From positions 1 to 33,607 of the forward strand of contig NZ_JANKOF010000053.1 in assembly GCF_024655565.1 (NCBI RefSeq): 33,607 nucleotides of DNA, read 5' to 3'. The position numbers and the translations under genes were made by a program. The notes beneath the pieces were generated by a model. It ran no database searches. It was not told where the DNA came from and saw nothing but the letters and a program-made list of their open reading frames with translations. This DNA comes from Nitratireductor sp. ZSWI3 (GTDB lineage Bacteria; Pseudomonadota; Alphaproteobacteria; Rhizobiales; Rhizobiaceae). Shown here piece by piece: positions 30,808 to 33,607 of this stretch. Positions within the stretch are counted from its first letter, which is position 1; the number at the start of each line of letters is the position of its first letter.

Positions 30808-32634
30808 ATGAAAACCATCAGACTGACGGCGGCGCAGGCGGCCATCCGCTACATCGCCGCGCAGAAGAACGAGGAGGGCGAGCCCTTCATCGCCGGCGTC
30901 TGGGCGATCTTCGGTCATGGCAATGTCGCCGGCATCGGCGAGGCGCTCCATGCCGAGCGCGCGGCGATCGCCACCTTCCGCGGCCACAACGAGCAGTCGA
31001 TGGCGCATGCGGCCATCGCCTATGCCAAGCAGCTCGGCCGGCGCCGCGCGATGGCCGTCACCTCGTCCATCGGCCCCGGCGCGACCAACATGGTGACGGC
31101 TGCCGCCCTTGCCCATGTCAACCGCCTGCCGGTGCTGTTCATGCCGGGCGACGTCTTCGCCGGCCGCGGCCCCGATCCGGTGCTGCAGCAGGTCGAGGAC
31201 TTTTCCGACGGCACGGTGAGCGCCAACGACTGCTTCCGCCCCGTGTCGCGCTATTTCGACCGCATCGCCCGTCCCGAGCATCTCCTGACCGCGCTGCCGC
31301 GCGCCTTCCGCGTCATGACCGATCCGGCCGATTGCGGCCCCGTCACGCTCGCCTTCTGCCAGGACGTGCAGGCCGAGGCCCATGACTGGCCGGAGGATTT
31401 CTTCGCCGAAAGGATCTGGCGCCGGCGCCGGCCTCGCCCCGACGAGACGGAGCTTGCGGCGGCGGTCGAGGCGATCCGTGCCGCCAGCCGCCCGGTCATC
31501 GTGGCCGGCGGCGGCGTGTATTATGCGGGCGCCTCAGAGGCGCTGAAGGCCTTTGCCGAAAAGCATCGCATCCCGGTGGTCGAGACGCAGGCCGGCAAGT
31601 CGGCGCTGCCCTTCGACCATCCGCTCAACCTCGGTCCGGTCGGCGTGACGGGCGCTTCCAGCGCCAATGCCATGTGCGAGGAGGCCGACCTGGTGTTCGG
31701 CGTCGGCACGCGCTTCCAGGATTTCACCACGGGCTCCTGGGCTCTGTTCAAGAATCCGGCGCGCCGGCTGCTCGCCCTCAACGTCCAGCCCTATGACGGC
31801 TACAAGCATGGCGCCCTGCCGCTGGTGGCCGATGCCGCGGTCGGGCTCGAGCTCCTGTCCCGGGCGCTCGGCGGCTGGCAGGCGGCCGGCGCCGATCCGG
31901 CGTTGAAGGAGCGCTGGTTCGCGGCAGCGGATGCGGTCACCGCGCCGCCGTCGGCAGACGACAACGCGCTGCCCACCGACATGCAGGTGATCGGCGCCGT
32001 GCAGCGCGCCGCCCGCGAGGACACGGTGGTCATGTGCGCGGCCGGCACCATGCCCGGCGAATTGCACAAATTGTGGAAGGCCGGCCGGCCGGGCAGCTAC
32101 CATATGGAATACGGCTATTCCTGTATGGGCTACGAGATCGCCGGCGGGCTGGGCATCAAGATGGCCGAGCCCGACCGCGACGTGGTCGTGATGGTCGGCG
32201 ACGGCTCCTACATGATGATGAACTCGGAGCTCGCCACCGCCGTGATGATGGGGGTGAAGATCACCGTGGTCATCACCGACAATCGCGGCTATGGCTGCAT
32301 CAACCGGCTGCAGATGGCGACCGGCGGGGCGGAGTTCAACAACCTGCTCGACCACGCGCATCATGTGAACCCGGCGCATATCGATTTCGTCGCGCATGCC
32401 GCCTCGATGGGCGCCGAAGCGCGCAAGGCGGGCTCCATCGCCGAGCTGGAGCAGGTGCTTGCCGACGCCCGGAACGCCGACGGCCCGTTCGTCGTTGTCG
32501 TCGATACCGATCCCTATCCCTCCACCGAGGCGGGGGGCTATTGGTGGGATGTCGCCGTGCCGGAAGTTTCCGGCCGCGTGCAGGTGAATGCCGCGCGCGC
32601 AAGGTATGAAGCCGCGTTGAAGGAAAGAAGCTGA
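30808..32634 (+). CDS. iolD: 3D-(3,5/4)-trihydroxycyclohexane-1,2-dione hydrolase
   Basis: The 608-residue thiamine-diphosphate enzyme opens the ring of the dione made from inosose in inositol catabolism. GGGAG stands 7 bases before the ATG at 30808. Features: the catalytic Glu62 in GHNEQSMAHAA (N-terminal ThDP-pyrimidine domain), a middle domain (about 215-350) with VIVAGGGVYYAGA, and the ThDP/Mg motif starting at GDG 464-466 (VGDGSYMMMNSELATAV) and ending at Asn near 492 (TDNRGYG). The full-length fold and the neighbours iolC and iolE make the assignment firm. The stop codon is directly followed by the iolE start. Confidence 0.96.
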   Translation: MKTIRLTAAQAAIRYIAAQKNEEGEPFIAGVWAIFGHGNVAGIGEALHAERAAIATFRGHNEQSMAHAAIAYAKQLGRRRAMAVTSSIGPGATNMVTAAALAHVNRLPVLFMPGDVFAGRGPDPVLQQVEDFSDGTVSANDCFRPVSRYFDRIARPEHLLTALPRAFRVMTDPADCGPVTLAFCQDVQAEAHDWPEDFFAERIWRRRRPRPDETELAAAVEAIRAASRPVIVAGGGVYYAGASEALKAFAEKHRIPVVETQAGKSALPFDHPLNLGPVGVTGASSANAMCEEADLVFGVGTRFQDFTTGSWALFKNPARRLLALNVQPYDGYKHGALPLVADAAVGLELLSRALGGWQAAGADPALKERWFAAADAVTAPPSADDNALPTDMQVIGAVQRAAREDTVVMCAAGTMPGELHKLWKAGRPGSYHMEYGYSCMGYEIAGGLGIKMAEPDRDVVVMVGDGSYMMMNSELATAVMMGVKITVVITDNRGYGCINRLQMATGGAEFNNLLDHAHHVNPAHIDFVAHAASMGAEARKAGSIAELEQVLADARNADGPFVVVVDTDPYPSTEAGGYWWDVAVPEVSGRVQVNAARARYEAALKERS

Positions 32635-33534
32635 ATGATCCGCTACGGCACCAACCCCATCGCCTGGTCCAACGACGACGACCAGAGCATCGGCGCCCAC
32701 ATCCCGCTCGAGCAATGCCTGCGCGAGACCGCGGCGATCGGCTTCGACGGCATCGAGAAGGGCCACAAGATGCCCTCCGACGGCGCGGCGCTGAAGGCAA
32801 CGCTCGCCGCGCACGGCCTCGTCTTCGTGTCGGGCTGGCACTCGCTGAACCTGCTCGTCAACGACATCGAGACGGAGAAGAAGGCCATCCAGCCGCATCT
32901 CGACATGCTGAAGGCCAATGGCTGCGAGGTCTGCATCGTCTGCGAGACCTCCAACGCCGTGCACGGCAACGACGCCGTCGCGCTCGCCGCCCGGCCGCGC
33001 CTCGAAGAGGACCGCTGGCCGGCATTCTGCGCCGGCGTCGAGGCGATCGCCGAATATTGCGCGGCGCAGGGCATCGCGCTGGTCTATCATCACCATATGG
33101 GAACCATCGTCGAGAATCGTGACGAGATCGGCCGGCTGATGGCCGGCACCGACCCCGTGACGAAGCTGCTGCTCGACACCGGCCATGCCTGGTTCGGCGG
33201 CTCCGATCCGGTCGAGCTGGCGCGCGCCTATGGCGAGCGGGTGGGGCATTTCCATGCGAAGAATGTGCGCCCGGCGGTCCGCCGGCAGGTCGAGCAGGAG
33301 CGCCTGTCCTTCCTCGAAGGCGTCCGGCGCGGCGTCTTCACCGTTCCGGGCGATGCCGAGGGCGGCGTCGAATTCCAGCCCGTGCTCGAGGTGCTGGCGC
33401 AGAAGGGCTATGACGGATGGCTGGTGATCGAGGCCGAGCAGGATCCGCTGAAGGCCGACCCCGTCAAGTACCAGTCCATGGGACTGACGGCGCTGAAGGC
33501 GGCTGCCCGGGCGGCGGGGCTGGACAGGACTTGA
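32635..33534 (+). CDS. iolE: Myo-inosose-2 dehydratase
   Basis: The 299-residue protein of the xylose-isomerase-like TIM barrel family removes water from 2-keto-myo-inositol (inosose) to give the dione substrate of IolD. The N-terminus [15 protein letters not shown] is the IolE signature; [12 protein letters not shown], then [19 protein letters not shown] and [33 protein letters not shown] carry the metal-binding Glu, Asp and His positions of the family. It starts at the base after the iolD stop, with GGAAAG upstream inside iolD. The next gene of the S. meliloti order, iolB, is not reached; a long-inverted-repeat arm follows after 19 bases. Confidence 0.95.
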   Translation: MIRYGTNPIAWSNDDDQSIGAHIPLEQCLRETAAIGFDGIEKGHKMPSDGAALKATLAAHGLVFVSGWHSLNLLVNDIETEKKAIQPHLDMLKANGCEVCIVCETSNAVHGNDAVALAARPRLEEDRWPAFCAGVEAIAEYCAAQGIALVYHHHMGTIVENRDEIGRLMAGTDPVTKLLLDTGHAWFGGSDPVELARAYGERVGHFHAKNVRPAVRRQVEQERLSFLEGVRRGVFTVPGDAEGGVEFQPVLEVLAQKGYDGWLVIEAEQDPLKADPVKYQSMGLTALKAAARAAGLDRT

Positions 33535-33553
33535 CGATGGGCGCGTGCGGCAC

Positions 33554-33607
33554 CACCCCCCTCTGGCCTGCCGGCCATCTCCCCCTCAAGGGGGGAGATC
33601 GGCTGTC
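33554..33607. repeat. Long inverted repeat, copy 3, left part (cut by window end)
   Basis: ACCCCCCTCTGGCCTGCC, followed by GGCCATCTCCCCC-TCAA-GGGGGGAGAT, is the left arm of the family seen at 19100 and 26187. It has GGCC words where copy 1 has GCCC, matching the right arm of copy 2. The window ends 7 bases into the loop, so the other arm is not seen. It begins 19 bases after iolE. Confidence 0.8.

Noticed and set aside
27753-30845. 1030-codon minus-strand frame across iolR and iolC
   Set aside because: Antisense shadow; it passes through the clear kinase domain, both repeats and the operator.
33537-33607. Start of iolB after iolE
   Set aside because: An ATG at 33537 opens a frame, but it is translated entirely from the inverted-repeat arm and does not resemble IolB.

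Overview
The window is GC-rich, densely coded DNA from an alphaproteobacterium, most likely a member of the Rhizobiaceae (Sinorhizobium/Rhizobium/Shinella-like). The reasons are the gene content (several solute-binding-protein-dependent ABC importers, each beside its own regulator, and an iolY-iolR-iolC-iolD-iolE inositol cluster like that of Sinorhizobium meliloti) and the intergenic palindromes, one of which resembles a RIME (Rhizobium intergenic mosaic element). I saw no tRNA, rRNA, CRISPR array or intact insertion sequence.

Layout. 1-3494 (+): the end of a ROK-family sugar kinase/regulator gene, then a family-1 sugar-binding protein and two MalF/MalG-type permeases with no ATPase beside them. 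3527-8385 (-): a second, complete sugar ABC importer (glucose/mannose-type binding protein, two permeases, MalK-type ATPase) with a small DUF4287 gene at its end. A LacI-family regulator diverges from it at 8636-9679, and two LacI-type operators lie between them. 9798-14776: a TetR regulator divergent from an RND efflux pair (membrane fusion protein and inner-membrane pump), ending in a hairpin terminator. 15028-15432: a secreted DUF4168 protein. 15765-26138: a GntR/FCD regulator divergent from a catabolic run made of a class II aldolase-like protein, a family-5 (peptide/opine-type) ABC importer with a fused double ATPase, an M20 deacylase, a 2-hydroxyacid dehydrogenase and a histone-deacetylase-like amidohydrolase. 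Its substrate cannot be named from sequence. 26489-33534: inositol catabolism, with an IolY-like dehydrogenase (-) divergent from iolR, iolC, iolD and iolE (+); two GGAA-N6-TTCC sites fit the known IolR operator.

The most unusual object is a 267-bp palindromic element at 4947-5213, flanked on both sides by TA and placed exactly between the stop codon of a permease gene and the start of its ATPase gene. Its terminal inverted repeats (30 of 32 identical) enclose two 96-nt hairpin arms and one mini-hairpin that abut without gaps, so the whole folds as a four-way junction. It looks like a MITE-type insertion that turned a TAA stop into TAG and moved the ATPase gene away from its likely ancestral ribosome binding site.

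Four further repeat families are scattered through the window: a RIME-like double palindrome (1651-1760); a long inverted repeat with 46-nt arms (19100-19260 and 26187-26360, plus a part cut by the window end at 33554); a short hairpin repeat (7013, 27630 and 30694, the last forming the 3' end of iolC); and a 67-nt repeat in opposite orientations (9726 and 26373).
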